Assembly (NCBI RefSeq): GCF_046630445.1
Contig: NC_092341.1
Span: 293,574,001-293,638,000 of the forward strand
DNA: 64,000 nucleotides
Direction of reading: 5' to 3'
From: Rutidosis leptorrhynchoides
Lineage: Eukaryota; Streptophyta; Magnoliopsida; Asterales; Asteraceae
In this document: in pieces, positions 11,245-21,520 of the stretch
Layout: each line of letters begins with the position of its first letter
Numbering within the stretch: the stretch's first letter is position 1
The notes under the pieces: generated by a model
What the model saw: the letters and a program-made list of their open reading frames with translations, nothing else
Told to the model about the DNA's origin: nothing
The model's database searches: none
Made by a program: the position numbers and the translations under genes

Positions 11245-12273
11245 TTAAACATTCAAGAAATCTTCATATAAATCAGATGGTTTCTCAGTGACTGTTGGAT
11301 CGACGTTATCCACAAATTTTACTTCCTTTTCTTTATCTTTCAGCGAATCCTGATACATCTTAACAAGATGTTTAGATGTTTGGCAAGTATTAGCCCAGTG
11401 GCCCATTCTACCACATCTGTAGCAAGATTCTTCAGAATTTTTAGAAGAATTTTCTTCAACATCTTGTTTAGTGGGCTTGTTTTGTGGTTGATATTTATAT
11501 TTTCGTGGATTATTATTTCTTTGACCACCACGGCCACGACCACGTCCTCGCCCATTACCATTACCATAAGGATGGTTTCTACCATAGTTATGGCTTTTGG
11601 CATGATGATGGTGATGGTTATTATAACCACGACCTTGCCCGCGTCCTTGTCCCTGTTTATAATTATTTGCAGTATTTGCTTCAGGGATTGCAAGTGTACC
11701 AGTAGGACGGGATTGCTGATTTTTCATTAATAGCTCATCATTTTGCTCTGCAACTAAGAGATATGAATTAAGTTCAGGATATGTTTTGAACTTTAACATT
11801 CTCAAATTTCTTTGCACTGTGATGTTTGCAGCATTCATTGTGGAGAAAGTTTTCTCCATCATGTCTGCATCACTTATTTCATGTCCACAGAATTTAAGTT
11901 GTGAACATGTATTATACAGAGCTGAGCTATATTCATTTACTTTCTTAAAGTCTTGGAACCTTAATGTTCTCCATTGTTCCATAGCAGCTGGAAGTAAAAA
12001 TTTTCTTTGATTATTGAATCTGCTTTTGAGACCTTCCCATAAAACATGGGGATCTTCTACAGTCACATAATTATTTTGTAAGCATTCATCAATATGTTGA
12101 TGAATAAAGCAACATGCCGTTGCTTGTTCTTTTTCAGAACAAGTGTTGTTTTCATTTATGGCTTCAAGAATGCCCATTGATTTAAGATGCATTTTTACTT
12201 TTATAACCCATGACATGTAGTTGTTTCCAGTTGATTCTAAAGGAGTAAATTTAAGCTTTTCCAGATTCGACAT
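11245..12273 (-). CDS. copia gag
   Basis: Open frame of 342 aa. The N-terminal half is the copia gag (UBN2-type) domain, with LESTGNNYMSWVIKVKMHL near the start. A Gly/Arg/His-rich basic stretch follows at about 200-255, including five consecutive His. A CCHC zinc knuckle (CYRCGRMGHWANTC) lies at about 286-299, then an acidic tail. Part of the fossil at 7154-13013. Confidence 0.9.
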   Translation of the reverse strand: MSNLEKLKFTPLESTGNNYMSWVIKVKMHLKSMGILEAINENNTCSEKEQATACCFIHQHIDECLQNNYVTVEDPHVLWEGLKSRFNNQRKFLLPAAMEQWRTLRFQDFKKVNEYSSALYNTCSQLKFCGHEISDADMMEKTFSTMNAANITVQRNLRMLKFKTYPELNSYLLVAEQNDELLMKNQQSRPTGTLAIPEANTANNYKQGQGRGQGRGYNNHHHHHAKSHNYGRNHPYGNGNGRGRGRGRGGQRNNNPRKYKYQPQNKPTKQDVEENSSKNSEESCYRCGRMGHWANTCQTSKHLVKMYQDSLKDKEKEVKFVDNVDPTVTEKPSDLYEDFLNV

Positions 12274-12365
12274 TTTCTATTAAAACAAACAACATGATAA
12301 ATTATAGTCACTTTATATTCATAAGTATATAAACATTAAACATAAATTTAATATAACATAAATGA

Positions 12366-12665
12366 TAAGTAGGTGACAGTGTCGACCATATGTAAGCAAT
12401 CATTAATAAATGTTATATAACATAAATATAAATATTAGTAAACATAAATGATAATTAGGCGACAGTGTCGGCCATATAAATGTTAGATAATAGAAATATA
12501 AATGTTAGTAACATAAATGATAGTTAGGCGACAGTGTCGGCCATATAAATGTTAGATAATTGAAATATAAATGTTAGTAACATAAATGATAATTAGACGA
12601 CAGTGTCGACCATATATTATTCAGGTGGTATAACCGACCATATATCATTTAGGTGGCAGAGCCAA
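12366..12665 (-). repeat. 69-bp tandem repeats in the copia 5' leader
   Basis: The core GACAGTGTCG recurs at 12375, 12461, 12530 and 12599; the last three intervals are 86, 69 and 69 bp. Decayed further copies continue to about 12665. Each core sits in CGACA-G-TGTCG, a short perfect inverted repeat around one base. The array lies between the 5' LTR and gag. Confidence 0.8.
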
Positions 12666-12700
12666 CCATAATTAGTATTAAGATTATCGTGCTGATAACG

Positions 12701-13013
12701 TGTTATAATTCAGTAGGCTTATAACTACCTTTAGTAGTTTGATTCTTGATGTTATAATTCAGTAGGCTTATAACTACCTTTAGTGGTTTGATTCTTGATT
12801 AAGAATGCTAATAATGAAGTGTAAGAACAAAGATGATAATGGAGAGAAAGAAAGAAACACTTTGTAAGTGTGAGAAATGGTGCAAGTTTAATGCTTGCAT
12901 TCATGGCTATTTATAGCAAAAATATCACAAGTTTAGGTAATACAATAATATTACTTTTGTGTATCAATAATTGACTATCCATTTATATATATATATATTT
13001 ATATATTATAACA
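12701..13013 (-). repeat. 5' LTR of the copia element
   Basis: 313 bp, near-identical to the 3' LTR, with the TATA box at 12908-12917 (minus). On the minus strand it is followed by ACGTTATCAGCACGATAATC, the expected place of the primer-binding site. The matching tRNA is not identified with confidence. Confidence 0.93.
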
Positions 13014-13018
13014 GTAAT

Positions 13019-13249
13019 ATATATGTTACTAAATTAATAGGTATAGTTTTATTTTATGTACAGATTAAATTATAACCTACTCGTATTAAACTGCATCTCG
13101 TGAATTCAATAGGTTATAGTGTCATATTTGGTACTTATTAAACTAAAAATTATTTTGTAATTTGCCATAATAATAATAATAATAATTTTGTTCAACGTTA
13201 TCAAACGTTTGATTATAATATTAACTGTTCATGAAGACACCAAGATTTC
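13019..13249. other. Short AT-rich spacer
   Basis: Sequence between the copia right target duplication and the tRNA gene. No gene or repeat recognised apart from a TAA microsatellite near 13171-13187. Confidence 0.6.
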
Positions 13250-13322
13250 GGGGATGTAGCTCAGATGGTAGAGCGCTCGCTTAGCATGCGAGAGGTACGG
13301 GGATCGATACCCCGCATCTCCA
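13250..13322 (+). tRNA. tRNA-Ala (AGC)
   Basis: 73 nt folding into a full cloverleaf. The acceptor GGGGATG pairs with CATCTCC and shows the G3:U70 wobble pair that marks alanine tRNAs. The D arm is GCTC...GAGC. The anticodon stem CTCGC/GCGAG holds loop TTAGCAT with anticodon AGC, and the T arm is CGGGG/CCCCG. Discriminator base A. No intron and no encoded CCA beyond the natural sequence. A and B boxes are internal. It reads as a normal, active plant nuclear gene. Confidence 0.97.
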
Positions 13323-13333
13323 TTATATACTGC

Positions 13334-13339
13334 TTTTTT
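13334..13339 (+). terminator. Pol III terminator of tRNA-Ala
   Basis: A run of six T begins 12 nt after the tRNA 3' end, the usual RNA polymerase III stop. Confidence 0.8.
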
Positions 13340-14321
13340 GTAACCATCTAAAAATTAAAATAATTTCACATTTTTATTCCACGAATAAACAATGTGGTGG
13401 GCACATGATATTGCTAACCAAATACAGCTTTCAAGGAGCTATCTAGAATTTGGGTGTCTTTCTTTAAAGAAAGATAACAAAAACATTCATCTTCGGAATT
13501 TGTGTTTCTTCCATAACTTCTTAATCTTAATTTTTAATTATCATAAAATAAATCATATACTCCGTATCATACATTAATTTATAAATGTTTTGGTACTAAC
13601 CGATATTAAATGTACGGTGGTGTTATATGTAGGGTTTAGTCTAGTTGAACACTCGATATTAATAGTGACTTGGTGTTTAAGTGGTAGTTAAAAAGTTTAC
13701 TGTGGCATTATATGTAGGGTTTAGTGTAGTAGAAGTGTAGAACACACAAAATTTTTTAGTACTTACATGGCGGTGACAATTGAAAAGTTCAATTTGGCAC
13801 GATAGTAAGTTGTTGTAATCTACATTTTTCTAAAAACACTTAATGAAACCATAAAAACAGAAAGAACAAATTTCATCCTTGTTCACGAATGTAGATATGT
13901 TTTATCACCACCGTAAATAAAAGCAACTTAACAACTTCAAACAAATCATAGACATTGATAAAATGATATGTTATTAATACAATTATCGACTTAACTCATT
14001 ACCGATTTACCTCCAATGTTCTTAACACAAAGTCATAAGCACCAGTACTTTTCAATATGCATTTGATGTTATGGTAGACGATAATTTTAGTTTGATGGTG
14101 AAGTAGTTAATCCTTGTTAATGATCATTGGATATAACCCCAGTCTAATAACAATGGAGTACTACACTTGAAACAATTTAAAAAAAACATTCTGATTAACC
14201 GAAGCTTAAAGAATGACACATGAAGATTATAGTTTTCTGAAGGCAAATCCAAGCATTTCGTGAACTTCATTAAAAAAAAAAATTACACAATTCCTGATAT
14301 TTGGAAGGCGAAACGCATGTT
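13340..14321. other. Intergenic between tRNA-Ala and the SEC12-like gene 3' end
   Basis: AT-rich, no domain-bearing frame. Includes a locally repeated phrase (TTATATGTAGGGTTTAGT near 13623 and again near 13708) and the 3' UTR of the minus-strand gene that ends at 14322. Confidence 0.5.
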
Positions 14322-14445
14322 CTAAATAAGATAACCTTCAGTTTTGGCATAATATAAAGCTGCTGCAAGTAACAAAATAAGCAGTATGACCCATATGTTC
14401 ACTCCTGCTGAAAAACAAAAGTAGAAGAAATCAATTCAACTGTAA

Positions 14446-14507
<62 letters not shown>

Positions 14508-15200
14508 GTAGGATCAAGAGGGAAGTAACCATTCCGGGGGAAGCGGGGGAAGCAAAAACTTTTTTTTTTTTTTTGGTTTTTTGAAAAAACTTTGTTCACG
14601 AACATTATAGATGAGATGAAAATATGAACATTTAATAAAGACACTTTGTGATAAATGTTTTTATTTTGGCGGAAAAACCCTTGAAGAAGTAATATATAAC
14701 AATTATCGTGTTTTTCGAGCGTATGTTGAGGTTTCAGCTATTGGGGTTTAGATATTAGGGTTTAGATATTAGAGTTTATAGGGTTTAGATATTAGGGTTT
14801 AGAAATTTAGGGTTTATGGTTTAGATTTAGGGTTTAGATTTAGGATTTAGATTGAGTTTTTAACACGAACGGTTTAGGGTTTAGGGTTTGGTGTTTTGGG
14901 TTTATGGAATAAATCCAAAACACCAAACCCTAAACTCTAGATCGGGCTAAATTTTACTTCACAAAACATGGAAAAAAAACGTTCATATTCTTCACGAACA
15001 ATATTATCTTGAATGTTATTTTTGTCGATCGTTTTCCCGCCTAAATAATAACATTCATCACGAAGTGTCTCTTCTAAATGTTCATATTTTCGTGTGATCT
15101 TGATGCCGGAAAAAAAAATTCCAAAAAAAACAAAATTTTTTTTTTTTTTTTTTGCTTCCCCCCGCTTCCCCCCGATTGGTTACTTCCCCATTGATCCTGC

Positions 15201-15247
<47 letters not shown>

Positions 15248-16714
15248 TTGATCATATTAAACATGTGAAGTTTATTTTGTCATTAGTATTCTAGACCTTT
15301 GACTAATGGTAAAGCATCTGTATAAAACCACACGTTGAAAGAGTGGCAACTAATACTTGACGATATCAGATTGTGAGAAGATTCAAGGAGATGCATACCG
15401 TTTTTGGTTGTTTCTTTTATTAGTGTCACTCGAGCACTGGCATCTAAAGACACGGAAGCCAAAGCCCTGTACTTATAATAAACAACACACATGAGCAAAA
15501 TAGTAGTAATTCGGAAAGCACTAGATGACTAGCAAATAGAGGTACATAATGGGTCTTTTAGTGCGGGTCAGGTTGGGTTTATATGAAAGTAGTGTGTTAT
15601 CACAAATAATGATCTAAAATCTCTGAATGAAAAACATAGAAGGTTGCGGGAATAAAAAAAAAACTAGACATAAATTAGAATCATTTGACCCGTTGCCCTT
15701 TTCATCTTAAGTTTTAAATTTGACCCAACAACACCACCTAAATCAACCATTGATAAGTAGGACCATTGCCAATGGTGGTGAGGGTGGTCCACTCTGCCCT
15801 TTTCAAGCATAATTGAGAACGCGTGCCAGGCTACATTTATCGTTTGAGGAGATGATTTTTGGTGTGAAAATGGCTGAAAAACTTCTCTCTTTTTTGTGTG
15901 TTTGGTTGAAGATTGCTTATACAATGGCAGTATATGTACATGCATGTTGGGTTGAGGAAGATGTCATGGTTACGAGGGGTCTAAATGGGTAAATAGTGGG
16001 TAAATGATCATAATAATAGAGACAAACCTTGAATCACTTGAGAATGCTAGTGATGTGACGAGTCCCAGATGTGCTTTTTTGATTGTAGTATGTACCTTCA
16101 TGCTACTTGAATTCAATATAAGAACGTCTCCTTCATTTGTACCACTGCCAACCGATATCAAGAAATCAAATTATTTAATTAGGGTAAAGAAAATGCAAGC
16201 AATCATGAAAAGTACATAGGTGGTTAGTATTTTCATATACTCCTAAAACCTCTTAAATCACTTAATTATTAGATTATCAATTACATTTTTAAAAAATTTA
16301 ATATGTTTCAATAATTACCCATTTTGATCAGTCATCCATTCCACCCAGCCTGCCCATAAATTTATAAGATACCCTTGAAAATTGCATTTTTTAGTGACTC
16401 ATAAGAGTCTAACAACTGAGTATATATACCAACACGGTTGAATTAAGAATGAAATTAACACTTACATAGCAAGAAGCTTTCCGTCATTTGATACATTAAA
16501 TGCGGAAATCGAATCGCGCACAACATACTTTGAGCTTATCCGTTTCCAATTTGTGGTGTTCCACTTCACAATACTCCCTCCCCGATCTACAAAATCAGAA
16601 CAAAAAATCCATTTATTGTGGTGAGCTAAAAAGTAGATACCAACACATCTAGTGTGCTTGTTAGTCAAGTTTAGCTAACAATGCCACATACAACACATTT
16701 AACTATGAAAATGT

Positions 16715-16794
<80 letters not shown>

Positions 16795-19208
16795 ATATAT
16801 TAGTAAAATTGTATAGTAGAAGGATATCAAAAAGTAAATGCACCTCGGATTGCAGTGACGTACAGAATTTGATCATTCTTGCTATCTTGTGAGAATCTAC
16901 AATATCCAAATATTTCATCCTGAATGGAACACACAATAAAATCAGTATAATAAAATCTACTCAGGTCTAATAAAGAAAAAAAAGTTTAGAAAATCAAAAA
17001 TTTATAGTAGAAGCAAGTAAGGCTATTATCACCCACAGTCAATCAGAGAGCATAACTAAATAGTATTAGCCCGAATAAAATTTACTACAGCTTCAGTACG
17101 CACATAACTTCCTTATTTAGAAGATTTTATGCACTAATACACTTTGGGACACTTTCATCCCTTTGAACAGTTCTCGTTTGAACTTTTTTCTTTTATTTTA
17201 CTCATATAACCTTTCATAAATTAAAACAGAATCCGAATCCAAACCATTTAAAAGTAAGTCAAGATTGCCACATCAAGTTAAAACAATGTGCTTAGTTTTA
17301 TGAATAAATTCTTACATTTTCTTTCGGTAAAGAGGTTTTGGCTAATGATGATGAGATATCCCAGACCCTGCCCAGCCCACTTCCAACCGAGACAAGAAAT
17401 TTCCCATCAGGACTGCAAAACAGATAAAGATGTGAGCTTTTAAACAAAACATAGAGATTAGGTGTAGATTTTAAACACAATGCAGCGATGAAAATCAACC
17501 TGAAATCTAAATTCTTCACAGATGTATGAGCTTTGGGTGCATCAAGAACTAATTCCATGTTAGGCCACTTGAACACCCTCAATGTACCATCCTGTACTGC
17601 ATCATAATTGGATGGTTAAAGTACATGCGATTCTTCACATAAAGGGCAAAAAAGGTATTTAAGAAATATGGAGAATTGGGTTTAGGGTTTACCTCACCAC
17701 CAACTGCAAGTAGAGAACCATCATGGCTAAAAGTAACTGCTAATTGTTGTCCGACATCTTCCAATCGCTCGAGTACTTTCTCAGATTGCTTTAGACTCAG
17801 ACACTTAATACCTTCATTCTCGGTTACATTCCATTCATACCATCTGAAAAAAATAAATAAATAAATAAAAATACGAAAGTGGTTTAAAATAGTTATTATT
17901 TCTCTACGTTGTTGATCAAGGACCCACTACTTTAACCTTCCAACATTCAAAAATAGGGATTTTTATTGTGCCTCTTTATAGAAGCCAAAGTGATGAACCT
18001 TCTATCTTATTAAAATCATCATGCCATAGTGTTAAGAAATCTCACATAGTAGACAATGCAATCAAGGGGTCTACCAGTATAACATCGTTTAACATTTTGA
18101 TTTAAAAGATTTATTGGATAATAATAAATTAATAACTTGGTTGAAATAGTTGGTTTCCCTATATGATAATAGGACCCATTCACCATCGGTGTTCATAATT
18201 ACCTGCAACTTTTTGACAATGAACATATTACACCTTCTCCTCCAGGGTGAACAGCCATTCTGTAGGGCAGATCATCACCAGTTCCATGTTTTTCCACCTT
18301 GATTATAGATGTTAACCGTTAAAAGCTTTAATTTTTCATTTTTCCCAAAAAGAATTTAATCCAGATCTAATAAGATGAAAGTAAGTACACAATCACACAA
18401 GTATAAACATACTCTACAAATGTACTGACAGTCTGACATAACCTATACAATATACAAAGTTGTTAAATTGAATATCTATTAGACCATCTTTATCCCTGAA
18501 GGGCGTTTTGGCGTGTTGCTGGGTGGGGGTGGGGTGCTTGATGAGCGTGCTGCCAGACTGATGTGTAATGGGATGGAGTGTTAAGTGGCGTGTTGGGTGA
18601 TGTGTTAAAATCTGATTGGAAGTTGGGTGAAATAGTGGATAAAAAATAATTAAATATGAAAATTGAACCAATCAAAAGGGAGCACACACAATTTTGCTCC
18701 GTGCCAGGTTGATGCACACCACGAGCACACACCCCAACACGCCCCATTATCCATGTACTGGAGGCGTGTTGGGAGCACACACACCTCAACACGCCTGCGT
18801 TAAATAAGGTCTTAGCAGATATCAGTACACCAAAGAATCTAAGACTTAACATATCTTCTTTCTTACTTTTAACTGAAGTGTAATCACCAGCATCCAATCA
18901 GTAATTAGATACTTCAGGGTATAAGTATTTACATGTATATATATCTACAAATGACAACAAAATTGTAAACTCACAGGCTCATCAGATAGCGAATTCGACG
19001 CAGAATCGAAACGCGAGACGACGAGAGCGTTAGGGATGCCACTTCGACCTTCACCACCGCCACCGGAGAAAATCACATACTGCGATCCATTTCCAGAACC
19101 TTGATGTTGTTCCTTAGGATCAGTATCATCAGATGATTTAAGTGCATTTTGTGGTACAAATGAAACACCATAAAAAGGAACTCCATACTTCTTGCAATTA
19201 TCTCCCAT
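14322..19208 (-). CDS. SEC12-like WD40 protein (ER guanine-nucleotide exchange factor family)
   Basis: Ten exons on the minus strand: 19208-18975, 18297-18203, 17843-17693, 17591-17500, 17412-17316, 16919-16844, 16586-16466, 16144-16028, 15466-15399 and 14404-14322. All introns are GT-AG and frame is kept throughout, giving 377 aa (plant SEC12-like proteins are about 380-395). The start is MGDNCKKYGVPFYGVSF, and the Gly-rich block SGGGGEGRSGIPNALV is typical of the family. WD40 blades follow (for example FSHDGSLLAVGGEDGTLRVF, SPDGKFLVSVGSG, NVSNDGKLLAIGT), then KKAHLGLVTSLAFS. A single C-terminal membrane span (about 354-370) ends in KTEGYLI. SEC12 proteins activate SAR1 at the ER to start COPII budding; PHF1 is a specialised relative. 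It looks intact. The closest match from memory is the STL2P type. Confidence 0.93.
14448..14504. repeat. (TA)n microsatellite, left flank of MITE
   Basis: 57 bp of uninterrupted TA directly abutting the MITE. The matching right-hand run is 15204-15245. Confidence 0.95.
14505..15203. mobile_element. Micron-like MITE within (TA)n, last intron of the SEC12-like gene
   Basis: 699 bp with terminal inverted repeats GTGGTAGGATCAAGAGGGAA (left) and GGGGCAGGATCAATGGGGAA (right, read inward). The arms stay similar through GGGGGAAGCGGGGGAAGC and through an inner block around AAAATATGAACATTT. It is flanked on both sides by TA microsatellites, as described for rice Micron elements that insert into (TA)n. 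The middle (about 14745-14920) is a degenerate run of the telomere-type unit TTTAGGG and variants. No coding capacity. Confidence 0.8.
15204..15245. repeat. (TA)n microsatellite, right flank of MITE
   Basis: 42 bp of TA directly after the MITE end. With the left run it probably represents one original microsatellite that the element entered. Confidence 0.95.
16718..16793. repeat. (TA)38 microsatellite in a SEC12-like intron
   Basis: 76 bp of pure TA in the intron between exons 6 and 7 (minus-strand order). Likely length-polymorphic. Confidence 0.95.
18482..18811. mobile_element. Tourist-like (PIF/Harbinger) MITE in SEC12-like intron 1
   Basis: 330 bp with ends GACCATCTTTA (left) and GACCTTATTTA (right, read inward), nine of eleven matching. 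Flanked by TTA on both sides (18479-18481 and 18812-18814), the 3-bp target duplication of PIF/Harbinger. The interior is GC-richer than its surroundings, with repeated GGCGTGTTG-type words on both arms. No transposase. Confidence 0.7.
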
Positions 19209-19996
19209 CACACTTTACCCTAACAATAAATCAGCATCAATTATACATACAAAGAGTAATATATAATTATTACAAATTATTTAATTACAGATTAATACGA
19301 AATTACAAAATTACAGTAATCTCGAACTTGTATTAGAGTATAGATCTATCTATGTTAGTTGGCCAAAACCGTTTACAGGCTTAGCTCCATCAGCGTTTTA
19401 GGGTTTCCAGGTAATTTATTATCAATACTCGATCAATAAATATACAAGTACTATTCTACGGGGAATTCATTGATTAAGAATTTGATATCAAAATTGGAAG
19501 TATGAGTTGAATAATTTAATATGGAGATCAATATATGAAATTAACATAAATTTACACAATGAATTACTAGAGTTTTACCTTGTATTTTTAGTATTTTCAG
19601 CTATTTTTAGAAGAGAAAATTATATGAAGAACTTTTAACATATTTCTAATTAACTTTCAAATCATTTATAGCATGTTAAAGCCATAAAATAAACAACCTA
19701 TATACTTTATTTTTGTTACTATATATTCAAACAAATAGTAAGCTATATACTCTTAGAAGGTACATCGATATACCAACAAAACTTAAAAACCTGCTAACAT
19801 CATCATGTTCATCGTATCAGCATTATTTTATTTTTCTGAGCACACTTTTTGACTTTTTAAAAGTATATAGCCTACAGTGATAGCAAGTCATTTTTGTTGA
19901 CATGAGTACACTTTTTGAAAGTATATATAGCCTACATTGGTATTTTTCTGAGTATAGCCTAAATTGCAACAAAAATGAAAGTATATAGCATATTTA
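19209..19996. other. Upstream region of the SEC12-like gene
   Basis: 5' UTR and promoter side of the minus-strand gene, followed by AT-rich sequence. No separate gene seen. An imperfect repeat with AAAGTATATAGCCTAC occurs near 19859 and 19918. Confidence 0.5.
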
Positions 19997-19999
19997 TAA

Positions 20000-20392
20000 G
20001 GGTGTGTTTGGTGTTACTAGCTGGAGCTAGAGCTTATAGCTGGAGCTTATTTTTCAAGCTGAAAACTGGAGCTTATTTTTTAATAAGTGTTTGGTAAAAG
20101 TAGCTGGAGCTGGAGCTTATTGTTTGTAAATTGACTAAAATAGACAATAAAATATATGATATATGATAGATAATTATATAAGGGACAAAAGTGTAATTTT
20201 AAACATCATAAGCTACAAAGCTTAGGAGTTTATTTTTAAAAGCTACTCCAACTAGTTTCTTTTTCTAGAGCTTATTTTTTTCATAAGCTCGAAAACTTAT
20301 GTCATCCAAACGATGCTACTAGCTTAAGCTTATGAAAAAAATAAGCTCAAGCTCCCATAAGCTCCAACAAGCTGCGCGGTCAAACACACCCT
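20000..20392. mobile_element. MITE with GGGTGTGTTTG ends
   Basis: Inverted ends GGGTGTGTTTGG and TCAAACACACCCT enclose arms rich in GGAGCTTAT/ATAAGCTCC words. TAA flanks both sides (19997-19999 and 20393-20395), compatible with PIF/Harbinger; the TIR is one base uneven. Non-coding. Confidence 0.65.
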
Positions 20393-20398
20393 TAATCC

Positions 20399-21460
20399 TT
20401 TATATTCTGCATTTGACTTTCTAAATTGTTTTATTGTATATATTTAACCTGTTATAAATTATAATAGGTAATCTTCCATTAAATATTTACATTACTAGTC
20501 CCTCGTATTTATAAATCGTAATTTCATTGGTCCATTCATCATCATCCATTCATCATCTTCATCATTAATTCACCTTCATCATCAGCAAATAAGTCGAGGA
20601 TTACTACTATTCTCAATCGGTAAATTCGTTCGAACTGTTTTACATCTTGTGAATACAAAGACTGAAAAACGTCATGAAATCCACATTTTACATATGCGGT
20701 TAATCTTTTAACTTTTTTAATCAAACAAAGGCATCCAACTCTTTTTACCAAAAAAGGAACCGAACCTTATTTATCAATATGTGAAGTTAAGGCATTTAAG
20801 TTTTTCAGGGGGAAAAACCCATTTGATGATAAGAATGATACAAGTGTAGTCTCACCCCAACCAAATAGCACTTGTGTCATAATGATTCAAAATGATTTAC
20901 GGAGTAAAAAAAAAAAAAAAACTTTTTTGGTGTTACAGAAAAAACTTGTATGCATCAGCTTGTAATATAGCCTTTTCATGCTCTCTAAAAAAGGGAAAGG
21001 TACCCAGCACGCTAGTCGTTTGACAGCTTTAACGCAACTTCGACCTCTAAAAAAGTTGATAATTTTTCTAGCACCAGTTGGGTACAATCAAGGGTAATTA
21101 GGCATGACCACAACATATAAGTGTTCAAACGATTCTTCATTATCCACCCCCAACAAACAAGCAACAAAACAGTATCAAGAATATAAGAATTATTGAAATT
21201 GCATATCAGAATTAACACTGTTTTTGAAAGTTAAATGCATCAAGGGACCAATGAAATTAGGATTTACAAACATGAGTGACCAATAATGTAAATATTTAAA
21301 AATGAAATTGAGGTGACCTGAAAAGTTACCTATTATAACAGGTTAAATACATACAATAGAACAATTTAGAAAGTTAAACGCATATAATAGGAGATTTGAA
21401 AGTTGAATGCACACAATAGAAATTTGGTGAAAGTTCAATGCATGTTCATATAATTTTCCC
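20399..21460. mobile_element. Foldback element with about 160-bp inverted arms
   Basis: The left arm (about 20405-20552) and the right arm (about 21222-21385, inverted) share long blocks such as CTTTCTAAATTGTT, TATTTAACCTGTTATAA, AAATATTTACATTA and AATTTCATTGGTCC, at roughly 80% identity. The right arm extends further with repeated TATTGTRTGCATT-like words. The interior (about 20553-21218) has short frames without recognisable domains. A MULE-type element with an unknown filler fits best, but no 9-bp duplication was found. Confidence 0.55.
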
Positions 21461-21520
21461 TTTTTAGAATTCAGAGCTGTGTATTTCTAGGGAATTGATA
21501 TTTTCACTTTTGCTTATACT

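Larger units (their letters stand above)
7154..13013 (-). mobile_element. Ty1/copia LTR retrotransposon, young, coding body broken
   Basis: 5,860 bp with LTRs of 309 bp (7154-7462) and 313 bp (12701-13013), each bounded by TGTTATAAT...ATTATAACA. The 5-bp target duplication GTAAT is perfect (7149-7153 and 13014-13018). Read on the minus strand the order is 5' LTR, leader with 69-bp repeats, gag, protease, integrase, reverse transcriptase, RNase H, polypurine tract (CCAAGGGGGAG at about 7463-7475) and 3' LTR, the copia order. By eye the LTRs differ by four substitutions and one 4-bp TA indel, about 1.3%. At the commonly used LTR rate of 1.3e-8 this is about half a million years. The coding body carries about four breaks, so it is a fossil. 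Confidence 0.95.

Noticed and set aside
11368-11730. 120-aa plus-strand frame with a hydrophobic appearance
   Set aside because: Antisense of the Gly/Arg/His-rich part of copia gag.
14745-14920. True interstitial telomere
   Set aside because: The TTTAGGG-like units are degenerate, few and enclosed within a MITE, so a chromosome-fusion relic is not supported.
16703-16936. Frames encoding YIYIYI runs (also near 14399, 15082 and 39215)
   Set aside because: Products of TA microsatellites.
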